The notes under the pieces were generated by a model that saw only the letters and a program-made list of their open reading frames with translations, ran no database searches and had not been told where the DNA came from. A stretch of DNA of 64,000 bases from positions 188,620-252,619 of the forward strand of contig NZ_LUHJ01000076.1 of NCBI RefSeq assembly GCF_001597745.1, given 5' to 3'. Position numbers and translations under genes: made by a program. Shown here piece by piece: positions 20,191-29,612 of the stretch (the stretch's first letter is position 1; each line of letters begins with the position of its first letter). This DNA comes from Anabaena sp. 4-3 (GTDB taxonomy: Bacteria > Cyanobacteriota > Cyanobacteriia > Cyanobacteriales > Nostocaceae).

Positions 20191-20194
20191 AGGA

Positions 20195-20362
20195 TGAGGG
20201 AGACAAATCAATTCAAAATTCAAAATACCCTACGGGAAGGCAAGCCTACAAAATTCAAAATAGTTAACAGTTGACTGTTGACGGTTGACTGTTGACTGGG
20301 AAAATATCATCTTATATGCCCAGTCCCCAATCTCCAGTCCCCAATCCCCAATCCCCACTCCC
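20195..20362. repeat. Dispersed repeat plus TTGACTG and CCCAATC heptamers
   Basis: AATTCAAAAT units, a copy of the CCTACGGGAAGGCAAGCCTAC repeat, then three or four TTGACTG/TTGACGG units and CCCAATC/CCCCAGT units. These fill the convergent gap up to the DUF2288 gene. Confidence 0.75.
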
Positions 20363-20372
20363 TGTTTTCACA

Positions 20373-20666
20373 TCAAGCGGCGATTTCTTGCACTAGAACA
20401 TAAGGCTGAAGGATGAGAGTGTTAAAACGCTTTTGGCGATCGCTATTCCATTCTCCCATTTGGGTAACTGAAGGTTTAGTGAGTAATTGCTCATTTATCC
20501 ATTGTTCCACTGATGAGGTGTTATCAGAGGCGATCGCTTCTCCCACAGCCAATAAATCTAAGTCTTGTGACACCACAATCACCGCATCTCGTTGCACATG
20601 AGGAATTAACCATTCCCACTCTGCTTCATCCAAGGTTTCTCTTAATTCTTCTCTTAAATCTGACAT
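20373..20666 (-). CDS. DUF2288 family protein
   Basis: The protein has 97 residues from the ATG at MSDLREELRE; an upstream extension of 26 codons is not family-like. The sequence LDEAEWEWLIPHVQRDAVIVV and the ending ILQPYVLVQEI match the DUF2288 family, found in cyanobacteria and proteobacteria. It is small, acidic and soluble. The function is not known. Confidence 0.88.
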   Translation of the reverse strand: MSDLREELRETLDEAEWEWLIPHVQRDAVIVVSQDLDLLAVGEAIASDNTSSVEQWINEQLLTKPSVTQMGEWNSDRQKRFNTLILQPYVLVQEIAA

Positions 20667-20763
20667 GATTTTTTGTTTTTGTGTGTATATCTTGATTTTA
20701 CAGTAATTAGCTAAGGGGAATGGGGAATGGAGAGTAGCGGACACAGAGGAAATGCCGAAAAAA

Positions 20764-20813
20764 ACTAATAACTAATAACTAATGACTAATGACTAATGAC
20801 TAATAACTAATAT
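20764..20813. repeat. TAATGAC/TAATAAC heptamer array
   Basis: Seven consecutive 7-base units of the TAATAAC/TAATGAC type end exactly at the stop codon of the AI-2E transporter gene. Confidence 0.88.
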
Positions 20814-21851
20814 CTAAACCTCTGATTTCATTGCATTAATTTCAAACAAAGAAACAATTACTCCTGTAATGGGAATTGAAATAAAAACCCCTAATAATCC
20901 TGCGACTCTTGCACCTACTAATAAAGCAAAAAATACCACTACCGGATTTAGATTGAGTGTCCCTTGCATCACACGGGGAGCAATTATATTGTCTTGGATT
21001 TGCTGGAGAACTATGCAAGCTGCTAAGACTCTTAATGCTAACCAAACATTTTGAGATAACACAATTAAAGTAATGGTGCTGATGCCTAAAGTAGCTCCTA
21101 TCCCTGGAATAATATCCAATATTCCCACTATTAAAGATAATAATAAAGCAAAAGGTACTTTAAATAATATAAAGACAATAAAAGTTGATGTAGTTAGAAA
21201 TAAAGTTAATAATAATTGACCTCGAAAAAAGCCTAAAAAATTCCGGCGAATCACCTTAGTAAATTTACCACGATGCTGTTTTGGTACGATTCTGAGAATA
21301 AAATTCCACAGTTTTTCGCCGTCCAGTAGCATAAAAAAGGCGACAACCGCAATTATTATAAATGTAATAAAATTAGTCAAAATTTGTTGCACAATGGCTA
21401 AACTTGTGACTAAAGTTGATACAGCTTGATTGCGTAACTGTTCTTGAATTACGCTTAAATCTATTTGTAAATTCCGGTTACGTAAAATTTCTTCAACTCT
21501 TTCTAAAAAAGGAATTAAAGAAGCCAAAAAATTAGAGATACTATCAATTAACTGTTGTCCTTGAGATAAGACTGCTAGACCGACTGTGATAAATAACCCA
21601 GACAGGAGAAAAATACTAATCAGGAAAACTACAACAACGGCTATACCTTTAGGTACAAACCGCCGTAACCATTTGACAGGGTAGCTGAGTAAAAAAGCCA
21701 AAATTGTGGCGAAGGTAAAAATAATTATTAAGGTTTGAAAATAGGCTAAAAGTTGAATAATAGTCCAGCCAACGGCAACTAAGAGCAGAAAGCGGACTAA
21801 GACCCAATTATTTAAGCGATTCCACAGGTTTTTGGCTTCAAAGCCACTCAT
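20814..21851 (-). CDS. AI-2E family (PerM-type) membrane transporter
   Basis: The protein has 345 residues from the ATG at MSGFEAKNL; a TTG eight codons upstream is possible. About seven to eight hydrophobic helices are visible. The family's central soluble segment is at about 100-150, and the conserved C-terminal region includes LDIIPGIGATLG, LQQIQDNIIAPRVMQGTLNLNPVVV and GVFISIPI. Members include autoinducer-2 exporters and Na+/H+ antiporters, so the substrate is open. The gene is AT-rich for the region, as membrane genes of this type often are. Confidence 0.92.
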   Translation of the reverse strand: MSGFEAKNLWNRLNNWVLVRFLLLVAVGWTIIQLLAYFQTLIIIFTFATILAFLLSYPVKWLRRFVPKGIAVVVVFLISIFLLSGLFITVGLAVLSQGQQLIDSISNFLASLIPFLERVEEILRNRNLQIDLSVIQEQLRNQAVSTLVTSLAIVQQILTNFITFIIIAVVAFFMLLDGEKLWNFILRIVPKQHRGKFTKVIRRNFLGFFRGQLLLTLFLTTSTFIVFILFKVPFALLLSLIVGILDIIPGIGATLGISTITLIVLSQNVWLALRVLAACIVLQQIQDNIIAPRVMQGTLNLNPVVVFFALLVGARVAGLLGVFISIPITGVIVSLFEINAMKSEV

Positions 21852-21945
21852 AGATGATTGAGATAAGTTGAGCAACTGACTTTGAATTTACAAAAACCAA
21901 CAGGCGATCGCTACTTTCTTAAAGCATATTTTCTAGATATTTTCA

Positions 21946-22584
21946 CTAACGCCCTAAATCGTGCATCTCATTAATCACTGCGGCGCACTTTTGCGTCACC
22001 GTCTCCAATTCCTCTTTATTGGTTGAACTAGGAGTAGGAATTAACTGACCGATTCTCACAGTCAGGGGAACTGCACGAGGTAGGGGTGAACCTTTTTGTA
22101 AAATCTGCTCTGAACCCCACAAACATACAGGTAATATCGGTGCTTTAGCCTTAGCGGCTAACAAAGCTGCACCCCTTTTCGGATCTTGAATCCGACCATC
22201 TGGGGTACGAGTACCTTCTAAAAACACACCCACAGCCCAGCCATTATCAAGATACTCTAGGGCGGCGCGGATAGCATTGCGATCGGCACTTCCCCGACTG
22301 ACTGGGTAAGCACCATACAATTTAATCGCCTGTGCCAACACTGGAACATTAAATAATTCTTCTTTAGCCATGTACGCCACAGGGCGACGCACACAATTAG
22401 AAACAATCGGCGGATCAAAGTAGCTAGCATGATTACTCACAACTACCAAGGGGCCAGATTGGGGGACATTTTCCACACCGTAAATCAGTCCCCGAAAATA
22501 AGCGTGAAGCATGGGACTGACAACTGACCACTTAAAAGCGTGGTAGAGTGCCAGACTAATAAACGGTTCGCGGCTTCGAGACAT
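21946..22584 (-). CDS. plsC: 1-acyl-sn-glycerol-3-phosphate acyltransferase
   Basis: The protein has 212 residues from the ATG at MSRSREPF; the open frame upstream is translated heptamer repeat. It makes phosphatidic acid by adding an acyl chain to lysophosphatidate at the inner membrane. The acyltransferase box NHASYFD (N51-D57) and the FLEGTRTPDGR block are present. It closes the cluster plsX-fabH-fabD-plsC read from right to left, so acyl synthesis and membrane lipid formation are encoded together. Confidence 0.95.
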   Translation of the reverse strand: MSRSREPFISLALYHAFKWSVVSPMLHAYFRGLIYGVENVPQSGPLVVVSNHASYFDPPIVSNCVRRPVAYMAKEELFNVPVLAQAIKLYGAYPVSRGSADRNAIRAALEYLDNGWAVGVFLEGTRTPDGRIQDPKRGAALLAAKAKAPILPVCLWGSEQILQKGSPLPRAVPLTVRIGQLIPTPSSTNKEELETVTQKCAAVINEMHDLGR

Positions 22585-22587
22585 AAG

Positions 22588-22725
22588 GGATTGGGGGTTG
22601 GGCATGGGGCATGGGGCATTGGGCATGGGGTATTGGGCATGGGGCATGGGGCATTGGGCATTGAATTTTACTCTCTGCTTCTCTGCTTTCCCAGTCCCCA
22701 GTACCCAGTACCCAGTCCCTAGTCC
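22588..22725. repeat. GGGCATGGGGCATT and CCCAGTA-type repeats
   Basis: Head-to-tail copies of GGGGCAT/TGGGCAT over about 75 bases are followed by CCCAGTA/CCCAGTC units up to the fabD stop codon. This array lies between fabD and plsC. Confidence 0.85.
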
Positions 22726-23607
22726 CTAATTTGGTAATTCCGCAACCTTGCGGACGTTTTCTAAAATTAAATCAGGTGTGGTGCGTTTAATCAAACCTGT
22801 GAGGACGTTACCAGGGCCGATTTCTACTACTTTCTCAATGCTGTTGGCTGGTAGTTGTAAAGCAATTTCTCGCCAGCGTACTGAACCAGTCATCTGTTGA
22901 CTGAGACGTTGCTTTAAAATTTCGGCATCAACGGCGGGAACTGGTTCAACGTTAGATAATACTGGTACTGTGGCAGACTGAAACTCTACAGTGTCGAGAA
23001 CTTCTTGAAACTCCCTAGCAGCAGCAGCCATAAAGTGTGAGTGAAATGCACCGGAAACTTTCAGGGGAATGGCACGTTTAGCTTTCACTTCAGACATAAC
23101 TGTTTGTACTGCCTCTGGAGTGCCAGAGATAACTACCTGTGCTGGGCTGTTGTCATTTGCTAACACTACATCAGGAGTTGTGGCAATCACTGTTTCTAAT
23201 TGTTCGCGCTCAAAGTTCATCAAAGCTGCCATCATCCCCCCGGCAGCATTATCCATCAGTTCAGCGCGTCGCTTGACTAGCTGTAATCCCACTGACCACT
23301 CGAACACACCCGCAACGTAGAGAGCAATATATTCTCCTAAACTGTGACCTGCAACTAAATCAGGCTGGTGTCCTTTTTCTCGAATTAGGTCGGCGAGGAT
23401 ACTCTCAACCACATAAAGACAGGGCTGAGTGTAGAGTGTTTGGGATAATTTTTCTTCTTGGTTTTGGCAGATGTCTGTTACCGACCAGCCTAAGATGCTT
23501 TCAGCTTGGGCAAACTTGTCTTTGGCAGCAGGTATATCTAATAAGTCGGTTCCCATTCCTAATGCTTGAGAACCTTGTCCGGGAAACACCCATGCAGTTT
23601 TAGTCAT
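22726..23607 (-). CDS. fabD: Malonyl-CoA:ACP transacylase
   Basis: The protein has 293 residues. It loads malonyl groups from CoA onto ACP for chain elongation. The nucleophile is S89 in GHSLGE, with the N-terminal FPGQGSQ motif at 8-14 and the active-site His in GAFHSHFM near residue 200. Length is normal. It lies between fabH (upstream) and plsC (downstream) on the same strand. Confidence 0.97.
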   Translation of the reverse strand: MTKTAWVFPGQGSQALGMGTDLLDIPAAKDKFAQAESILGWSVTDICQNQEEKLSQTLYTQPCLYVVESILADLIREKGHQPDLVAGHSLGEYIALYVAGVFEWSVGLQLVKRRAELMDNAAGGMMAALMNFEREQLETVIATTPDVVLANDNSPAQVVISGTPEAVQTVMSEVKAKRAIPLKVSGAFHSHFMAAAAREFQEVLDTVEFQSATVPVLSNVEPVPAVDAEILKQRLSQQMTGSVRWREIALQLPANSIEKVVEIGPGNVLTGLIKRTTPDLILENVRKVAELPN

Positions 23608-23633
23608 TGGTCAATCGCTTCGCTCAAATTCAA

Positions 23634-23716
23634 AATTAAAAATGCAAAATTCAAAATGAAGAATCCAATTTTTGAATTTTGCATTTTGTAGGCGCAGCCT
23701 TCCCGCAGGGTATTTT
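23634..23716. repeat. AATTCAAAAT/dispersed Nostoc repeat
   Basis: Inverted AATTCAAAAT and ATTTTGAATT stretches flank a copy of the GCGCAGCCTTCCCGCAGGG repeat. This is the short gap between fabH and fabD; no gene fits here. Confidence 0.65.
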
Positions 23717-23723
23717 GAATTGT

Positions 23724-24716
23724 TTATCGTCCCCATTGGAAAATTGCTGCGCCCCAGGTTAAACCTGCTCCAAAGCCGGAGGCGGCGATAATGTCGTTGG
23801 TTTTGATGTTACCTTGCCGCACGGCTTCATCTAAAGCGATGGGAATGGAGGCGGCGGAGGTGTTACCGTAGTTAGCAAGATTACTGATAACTTTGTCATT
23901 AGGAATCTTGAGGCGTTGGGCAACTGCGTCAAGGATGCGCTGATTCGCTTGATGTAGTAGCAGCCAGTCGATTTGGTCAACGGTGAGGTTGGCGGCAAAT
24001 AAGGCTTTATCAATGATTTCTGGGACTTTTTGGGCGGCAAATCGATAAACTTCTTTACCGTTCATGGTGATGGGTTGATAAGTGCCTTGAGTAACGTTTA
24101 CGCCTGGGATGATTTCTTGAGAAGTGCCTTGATAGCCGAGGTTGAGGTAGTGGTTTTGAGTCCCGTCACTTTTGAGGGCAAATCCTAGTAAGCGATCGCT
24201 TGTATTTGCCTGTAAGACAACTGCCCCAGCACCATCGCCAAACAATACGCAAGTGCGTCTGTCTTGCCAATCTACCCAACGAGAGAGGATATCTGCCCCG
24301 ATTAATAGTACATTGCGGTATGCGCCTGTTTTAATGTATTGGGCGGCTGTGACTAGCCCAAACACAAAGCCAGAACAAGCGGCTGTCAGGTCAAAGGCTA
24401 CTGCTTGGGTAGCACCTAACGCTGCTTGAACTTTACACGCACTACCAAATAAATCATCTGGGGTGGAAGTTGCCAGCAAGATTAAATCTATATCGGCTGG
24501 TGTAATTCCGGCGGAGGCGATCGCTTGAAGGCTGGCAGATGTCGCTAACCCACTCAAGGAATCTGTGGGATTGGCTAAACGTCGCTGACGAATTCCGGTT
24601 CTGGTAGTAATCCACTCATCAGAGGTGTCTACCAGTTCCGTCAGTTGTTGATTGTGAAGGGAAGTTGTGGGTACTGCCGAACCACTTCCTGTAATTGCTA
24701 TACCTAAATTTTGCAC
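23724..24716 (-). CDS. fabH: 3-oxoacyl-ACP synthase III
   Basis: The protein has 330 residues, starting with GTG. It condenses acetyl-CoA with malonyl-ACP to begin fatty acid synthesis. The catalytic triad can be read: C114 in TAACSGF, the His in LLHQANQRI near 253, and the Asn in NYGNTSAAS near 284. The N-terminal GSGSAVP and DEWITTRTGI segments are conserved. Confidence 0.97.
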   Translation of the reverse strand: MQNLGIAITGSGSAVPTTSLHNQQLTELVDTSDEWITTRTGIRQRRLANPTDSLSGLATSASLQAIASAGITPADIDLILLATSTPDDLFGSACKVQAALGATQAVAFDLTAACSGFVFGLVTAAQYIKTGAYRNVLLIGADILSRWVDWQDRRTCVLFGDGAGAVVLQANTSDRLLGFALKSDGTQNHYLNLGYQGTSQEIIPGVNVTQGTYQPITMNGKEVYRFAAQKVPEIIDKALFAANLTVDQIDWLLLHQANQRILDAVAQRLKIPNDKVISNLANYGNTSAASIPIALDEAVRQGNIKTNDIIAASGFGAGLTWGAAIFQWGR

Positions 24717-24740
24717 TCCTAATCTCCCAAGCTATCAGCT

Positions 24741-24779
24741 GTTAGTCATTAGTCATCAGTCATTAGTCATTAGTCTTTA
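24741..24779. repeat. TTAGTCA/TCAGTCA heptamer array
   Basis: Five to six head-to-tail units of TTAGTCA type lie in the gap between plsX and fabH. Confidence 0.85.
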
Positions 24780-24833
24780 ACTGCTAACCAATGACTTGTT
24801 ACTAGCTGTCATTACTAGTTTTTTGGCTGATTG

Positions 24834-25859
24834 CTAACTACTCTCACTCTGTAGCATCTCATATCGGGATTGCAATTGTTGCATGACCTGATTATCTACA
24901 GCTTCTTTTGCCATGCGAATGGCGTTAAAAACTGAAGGTGCTTGAGAACTACCATGACCAATCAAACACACACCTGACACACCTAACAGCAACGCGCCGC
25001 CATGTTCGGCGTGATCCATACGTTGCTTAATGCGCTTCAGGTTTGGTCTTAAAATCGCTGACCCAATTTGACCGTGCAAACCTTGGGGTAATTCTTCCCG
25101 CAAAATTTGTAAAATCACGCCGCCAACCGCTTCGGCAAATTTGAGTAAGATGTTGCCCACAAAGCCATCGCAGACAATCACATCAAATTCACCAGACAGA
25201 ACATCTCGTCCTTCCGCATTGCCTAGAAAGGCAATATGGGGATTAACTCGTAACAGTTCGTGAGTACGTAGGGCTAACTCATTACCTTTAGTATCTTCTT
25301 CGCCAATGTTCAACAAACCCACCTTGGGTTCATTTGTACCGAGAACATACTGACTATAAATCGAACCGATGACGGCGAACTGTTCTAAAAACTTAGGACG
25401 ACAATCTACGTTTGCGCCCACATCCAGAATGAGAACTGGCTTACCTGCTTTGACGGTGGGAAAAACTGTCCCAATTGCCGGACGGTCAACCCCTGGCAAT
25501 CTTCCCAAGCGAAGTAGGGCTGATGCCATTGCTGCCCCCGAATGACCAGCAGAAAATACCGCATCTGCCTGTTGTTGCTTAACTAAATCCATCGCCACAT
25601 TAATAGAAGCCTTGCGTTTGCGTCTCACCGCATTCAAAGGCTCCTCATCCATTGCGATCGCATCCTCAGCCGGAATGATTTCCACTCCTGCCACATTAGT
25701 TTTTGGGGGCAAGGCAGCTTTAATTTGTTGGGGATCACCCACCAATAAAACTTTCACACCTAATTCTTCACTGGCTCGCACCGCGCCAGTAACGATTTCA
25801 CCGGGAGCGTTATCCCCTCCCATTGCGTCAATTGCTATCCGCACGCCAGTCGATCCCAT
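24834..25859 (-). CDS. plsX: Phosphate acyltransferase
   Basis: The protein has 341 residues. It converts acyl-ACP to acyl-phosphate, the acyl donor used by PlsY in glycerolipid synthesis. Family hallmarks: IAIDAMGGDNAPGEIV at 8-23, SAGHSGAAMA near 105, LDVGANVDCRP near 145, and LLGVSGVCLIGHGSS near the end. It is the first gene of the minus-strand cluster plsX-fabH-fabD-plsC. Confidence 0.97.
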   Translation of the reverse strand: MGSTGVRIAIDAMGGDNAPGEIVTGAVRASEELGVKVLLVGDPQQIKAALPPKTNVAGVEIIPAEDAIAMDEEPLNAVRRKRKASINVAMDLVKQQQADAVFSAGHSGAAMASALLRLGRLPGVDRPAIGTVFPTVKAGKPVLILDVGANVDCRPKFLEQFAVIGSIYSQYVLGTNEPKVGLLNIGEEDTKGNELALRTHELLRVNPHIAFLGNAEGRDVLSGEFDVIVCDGFVGNILLKFAEAVGGVILQILREELPQGLHGQIGSAILRPNLKRIKQRMDHAEHGGALLLGVSGVCLIGHGSSQAPSVFNAIRMAKEAVDNQVMQQLQSRYEMLQSESS

Positions 25860-25991
25860 TGCTCAGTGCTTTTTAGAAACCTTACAAATTTTACCAGATG
25901 CCTTTGCTAAAAAATCTTAACTTTCCATCTGCCGATTACTGTTGTGATTTTTGCAACAAGTTCTCACGGTAAACCCACGATAACACGAAAT

Positions 25992-26062
25992 ATTGGGGAT
26001 TGGGGATTGGGGATTGGGGCATCAATCAATTCAAAATTCAAAATTCAAAATTCAAAATTGAA
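25992..26062. repeat. GGGGATT heptamers and ATTCAAA units
   Basis: Four GGGGATT copies are followed by AATTCAAA units within the 298-base gap between pepA and plsX. The rest of the gap is C/T-rich low-complexity sequence running into the aminopeptidase stop codon. No gene is seen here. Confidence 0.8.
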
Positions 26063-26157
26063 AGAATTCTAAGGAAAAAATTTCCCCCTGCCCTTAAGAG
26101 GCTCCCTCATCCCCCTCATCTCCCTCATCCCCCCTGCTCTCCAGTCCCTTCCAGTAC

Positions 26158-27639
26158 CTAGTCCCCAGTACCTAGTACCCAATCAACTAGGGTTCTGACA
26201 CCGAAACCAGTGGCACCAGAGCCGTTATAACCACTGTCTTTGTCTGCCCAAACTGGCCCGGCTATATCTAGGTGCGCCCAAGCTGTGTCTTTGACAAACT
26301 GTTTGAGGAACAAGGCGGCGGTAATCGAACCACCAGCACGCGGCCCGGTGTTTTTCATGTCCGCAATCCCAGATTTGAGTCCCTCAAAATATTTGTCTTC
26401 CATTGGCAGCCGCCAAATTTTCTCACCTGAACTGTCGGCAGCTTGTTCTAGTTGTGCTGCTAAACCATCATCAGGAGTAAATAAGCCAGCAATATCATCT
26501 CCCAAGGCAACCACACAAGCCCCGGTAAGGGTGGCTAAATCAACAACGGCATCTAATTCTAATTTGTCGGCAAAAACTAAGGCATCTGCTAGGGTTAAAC
26601 GACCTTCAGCGTCGGTGTTATTGACTTCAATGGTTTTGCCATTGGATGCGGTGAGGATGTCTCCTGGGTGCATGGCGTGGCCGCTAATCATGTTTTCTGT
26701 CACAGCCGAAATAAAATGCACTTCCACATCTGGCTTGAGTTGACCTATGGCTTTGGCAGCACCTAATGTAGCGGCTGCGCCTCCCATATCGATTTTCATG
26801 GTTTCAATACCGCTACCCGCACCTTTGATGTTGAGTCCACCAGAATCAAAGGTTAAGCCTTTGCCAATAATGCCTAGTTTACGCTTGGCTGTACCTTGGG
26901 GTTTATATGTCAGGTGGATGAATTTTGGCGGCAAATCAGAAGCTTGGGCTACTCCCAAAAAAGCACCCATGCCTAATTTTTCACAGTCTGCTTTTTCCAA
27001 AATCTCGATTTGCAAACCGTGTTCTTGGGCAATTTGTTGGGCTGTTTCTGCCATTGTAATCGGGGTGACGGCGTTGGCTGGGGCTGCTACTAACTCTCTA
27101 GCCAAGATTACCCCAGAGACGATTTGATTGGCTTTGGTAATTGCTGGTTCTTGTCCGGCGAATCCTAAAAACTCGATGGTTTCGACTTGTGCGCCTTTGT
27201 CTTCTGATTCTGATTTAAAGCGATTGTCTTTGTAAAGGGCTAGTTGCACACCTTCAGCTAGTGCTTGCACAGATGCAGATGGGTCATTGTTCCATAAAGG
27301 AAAACTACAGCCTAAAACTTTGGTTTTTTGTTTTTTGGCAACTTTCCCGACTGTCGCTGCCGCTTGTCTGAGGGTGTCTAGTTTGAGGGTATCGGGTTTT
27401 CCTAAACCTACTAAAATCACTTTTTTGATGGGGCTAGCACCTGTGACGCGAGTAAAGATGCTGCTGTTGGCTTTGCCTTTAAATTCTTCTTCTGCAATGA
27501 CTTCTTTTAAAATGCCGGCAAACTTCTCATCTAAAGTTGCCAGTTCCCCTGTTAACTCTACTGCTTCTTCAAATAATGCGATCGCTAGCGTATCGCCAGC
27601 CCACTCTAGCAGAGGTTTGTCACTCAGTTGAATTGCCAT
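26158..27639 (-). CDS. pepA: Cytosol leucyl aminopeptidase (M17)
   Basis: The protein has 493 residues. It is a dizinc aminopeptidase that trims N-terminal residues from peptides. The diagnostic [14 protein letters not shown] motif, which carries metal ligands and the catalytic Arg, is near residues 337-350. [12 protein letters not shown], with a zinc-binding Asp and Lys, is near 260. The N-terminal ~170 residues form the less conserved M17 N-domain. The last residues are [10 protein letters not shown], and the stop codon lies inside GTACTGGG-type repeats, so the C-terminal tail may be repeat-derived. Confidence 0.96.
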   Translation of the reverse strand: MAIQLSDKPLLEWAGDTLAIALFEEAVELTGELATLDEKFAGILKEVIAEEEFKGKANSSIFTRVTGASPIKKVILVGLGKPDTLKLDTLRQAAATVGKVAKKQKTKVLGCSFPLWNNDPSASVQALAEGVQLALYKDNRFKSESEDKGAQVETIEFLGFAGQEPAITKANQIVSGVILARELVAAPANAVTPITMAETAQQIAQEHGLQIEILEKADCEKLGMGAFLGVAQASDLPPKFIHLTYKPQGTAKRKLGIIGKGLTFDSGGLNIKGAGSGIETMKIDMGGAAATLGAAKAIGQLKPDVEVHFISAVTENMISGHAMHPGDILTASNGKTIEVNNTDAEGRLTLADALVFADKLELDAVVDLATLTGACVVALGDDIAGLFTPDDGLAAQLEQAADSSGEKIWRLPMEDKYFEGLKSGIADMKNTGPRAGGSITAALFLKQFVKDTAWAHLDIAGPVWADKDSGYNGSGATGFGVRTLVDWVLGTGD

Positions 27640-27699
27640 TTTTGGATTTCGCGTAAATATTCCTTCTTGTACAAGTATTGCTCAAAATTTTCCGAGTGA

Positions 27700-27752
27700 G
27701 GGATTGGGGACTGGGGATTGGGGATTGGGGACTGGGGACTGGGGACTGGGGA
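27700..27752. repeat. GGGGACT/GGGGATT heptamer array
   Basis: Seven head-to-tail 7-mers alternating between GGGGATT and GGGGACT lie just upstream of the pepA start (minus strand). Confidence 0.9.
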
Positions 27753-27883
27753 GATGAGGGAGAAATTCTTTCTCAGTCAACCGTCAAAAATTAACAATTA
27801 ACAATTAACAATCACCAATTTTGAATTTTGAATTTTGAATTGAGTTATGCCCCATGCCCAATCTCTAATGACTCATGACCTTT

Positions 27884-28238
27884 TGACACTCTCCGCCCTA
27901 AAAGTGCGGAGATTCTTGGGCTGAATCCTGCCTCCACCAACGATGTTGATTTTGGTCTTACAGTTTCATGTCTAGTCCGAAACATATCTCTCGATATACC
28001 CCACTTAAGGACTACTCCCCAAGCGTAAATTTGGGTATGCCCTACCCTATTTAATTGCTTTTCGACCTTACAGTTTGGACTTATTTTTACACCATTGACT
28101 GTTAGGCATTTTGAGATCACGGAGTAGGACGTTTTACCTGTTTCCTCCCTGCGGGACGCTACGCGAACATCGTTCTCACGGTCTACAACCTACTGCTAGT
28201 ATACCAGAAAGCCGTCGTAGAACGACGGGGTTTTCAAC
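27884..28238 (-). mobile_element. Non-autonomous IS200/IS605-type element (remnant)
   Basis: Two subterminal hairpins mark the ends. One is CCGTCGT-AGA-ACGACGG at 28212-28228, next to a GGGTTGAAAACCCC-like end. The other is CTCCGC...GCGGAG at 27891-27911, next to TTGACA. Such imperfect palindromes near both ends, without terminal inverted repeats, are typical of the IS200/IS605 group. No TnpA or TnpB motif is present in the ~355 bases, so it is a decayed or non-autonomous copy. An ORF-less internal part could encode a structured RNA. Orientation is inferred from the hairpins. Confidence 0.6.
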
Positions 28239-28313
28239 CCAAATTTTCGATAATTGAAACAGTTAAAGCAGCGATTGCGTTCTCTCGGTGTTGATCCTGA
28301 GCAACGCTAATAA

Positions 28314-29477
28314 CTATTGACTGTTGTCTTGATTTTGATTTAAGTCAATATCAAATTTGTTAGCGATCGCTCTGATAATTTCTTGCTCTACTGCTGTGGT
28401 TTGCTTGTCTATTTGAGCAATTCTCTGACATTGTGCTAATAAGGGTACGGCAAAATCAGGATCTAGTTGATTAAGTAGTTGCTCTAAGGGTGGGGGTGAT
28501 TTGATGTTTTTGGCGATCGCTGATAATGAAGTTTCACTCAGGTTAGCGGCTTTGAGTTCTGGTAATATTTGTTGCCAAGTTTTTTCCGGGTGACTCGCTA
28601 AAATAACATGGACTAATATCTGATCCATGACGGCTTGTTGCGCGATCGCCGTTTCTAAATATTGTTCACTCTCGGCTTTTAATTTCGCCAGCGTTTCCGG
28701 TGATTCTACGGACACTGATTCGTCTAGTTTGGCTTCATAAAACCGACAAGCCGCATACCCTAAAGAATAACTCATTGTAGCATTGGCACTGGCGGCGATC
28801 GCTGCCCCAGCAAAGGGGACATTTCGCAACCAAACTAATCCGGCGGCTTTTAACAGCCGATTCCCACCTAAACCCAACCCAAAAATCGTCAATAGTTCCC
28901 CTTTACGTGCTGGATCTTGTAAGTCTAGTCCATACACCCCGGCAATTTGATACAGCATTTCTGTCTGCAATTTCATGGTTGCAGCTAAGTCTACTGCTAG
29001 CAACGCAACTGCTACTCCTGGCAAAATACTACTTGCTAACCCAATTCCACCGGCTTTAGTGGCTTTTTCCATCATGATGCGGTGAGCAATTTGTTGAGGT
29101 GATTCTTGGGGGTATTTCTGCTTGAGTTTGTTAACTGCAATTTCCACTTTTGCTAAATCAACATCCTCACTCGCACCGATCAGCCAGTTGAGATTTAAAA
29201 ACCCAGATATTCTTCTAATTAACCAATTTTGCCCAATCTTATTGATAACTTGTCCTGTGATTTTAGTTGCTTGCCCAAATAAATTATATGTAGTTTGTGC
29301 TGTTGCTGTCCCTACTACCACTGCTGTATCTACAACTGTTTTTCCAGTATTAACAGCAGTTTCAGCCAAAGTATCTATTAGAGACGTTTGATTTTTATCT
29401 GCTTCAGTTTTTTGAGTTTCAGGTGAATTAACTGATGGGTTGATATTTGTGTTTTTATATGGGGATTCTTCAGACAT
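28314..29477 (-). CDS. EcsC-like/hydrophobic-region protein of unknown function
   Basis: The protein has 387 residues. The first ~100 residues are Thr/Asn/Gln-rich and probably disordered. Residues about 115-260 contain two hydrophobic Gly/Ala-rich stretches (GGIGLASSILPGVAVALLAVD and NVPFAGAAIAASANA). They also contain MYQIAGVYGLDLQDPARK-like sequence that resembles the EcsC family. The C-terminal end (CQRIAQIDKQTTAVEQEIIRAIA) resembles the acidic helix pair of TerB-like proteins. Membrane association is likely. Function is unknown; both family links are by eye only. Confidence 0.7.
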   Translation of the reverse strand: MSEESPYKNTNINPSVNSPETQKTEADKNQTSLIDTLAETAVNTGKTVVDTAVVVGTATAQTTYNLFGQATKITGQVINKIGQNWLIRRISGFLNLNWLIGASEDVDLAKVEIAVNKLKQKYPQESPQQIAHRIMMEKATKAGGIGLASSILPGVAVALLAVDLAATMKLQTEMLYQIAGVYGLDLQDPARKGELLTIFGLGLGGNRLLKAAGLVWLRNVPFAGAAIAASANATMSYSLGYAACRFYEAKLDESVSVESPETLAKLKAESEQYLETAIAQQAVMDQILVHVILASHPEKTWQQILPELKAANLSETSLSAIAKNIKSPPPLEQLLNQLDPDFAVPLLAQCQRIAQIDKQTTAVEQEIIRAIANKFDIDLNQNQDNSQ

Positions 29478-29612
29478 TTTGGATAATTATCCTCATTACA
29501 GCCTCTCTTTTTCGGTTGTAATGAAAAATTTACCCGCTTGACATCTTCCAACCAGTGCAAATTATTTTTGCATGGGATGAAAAATTACAGCAGGTTACAG
29601 ATTAACTTACTA

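Larger units (their letters stand above)
27640..28313. other. Gene-free gap with heptamer array and IS200/IS605-like remnant
   Basis: This gap holds GGGGACT/GGGGATT heptamers (27700-27752), AACAATT and TTGAATT units (27790-27842) and the palindrome-ended element at about 27884-28238. No gene is called. A 91-codon minus-strand frame at 27845-28120 lies inside the element and has no recognisable protein motif. Confidence 0.7.

Noticed and set aside
27845..28120. 91-codon minus-strand frame within the IS200/IS605-like element
   Set aside because: Contains no transposase motif (no DDE, HUH or TnpB zinc-finger pattern); it seems to be read-through of structured end sequence.
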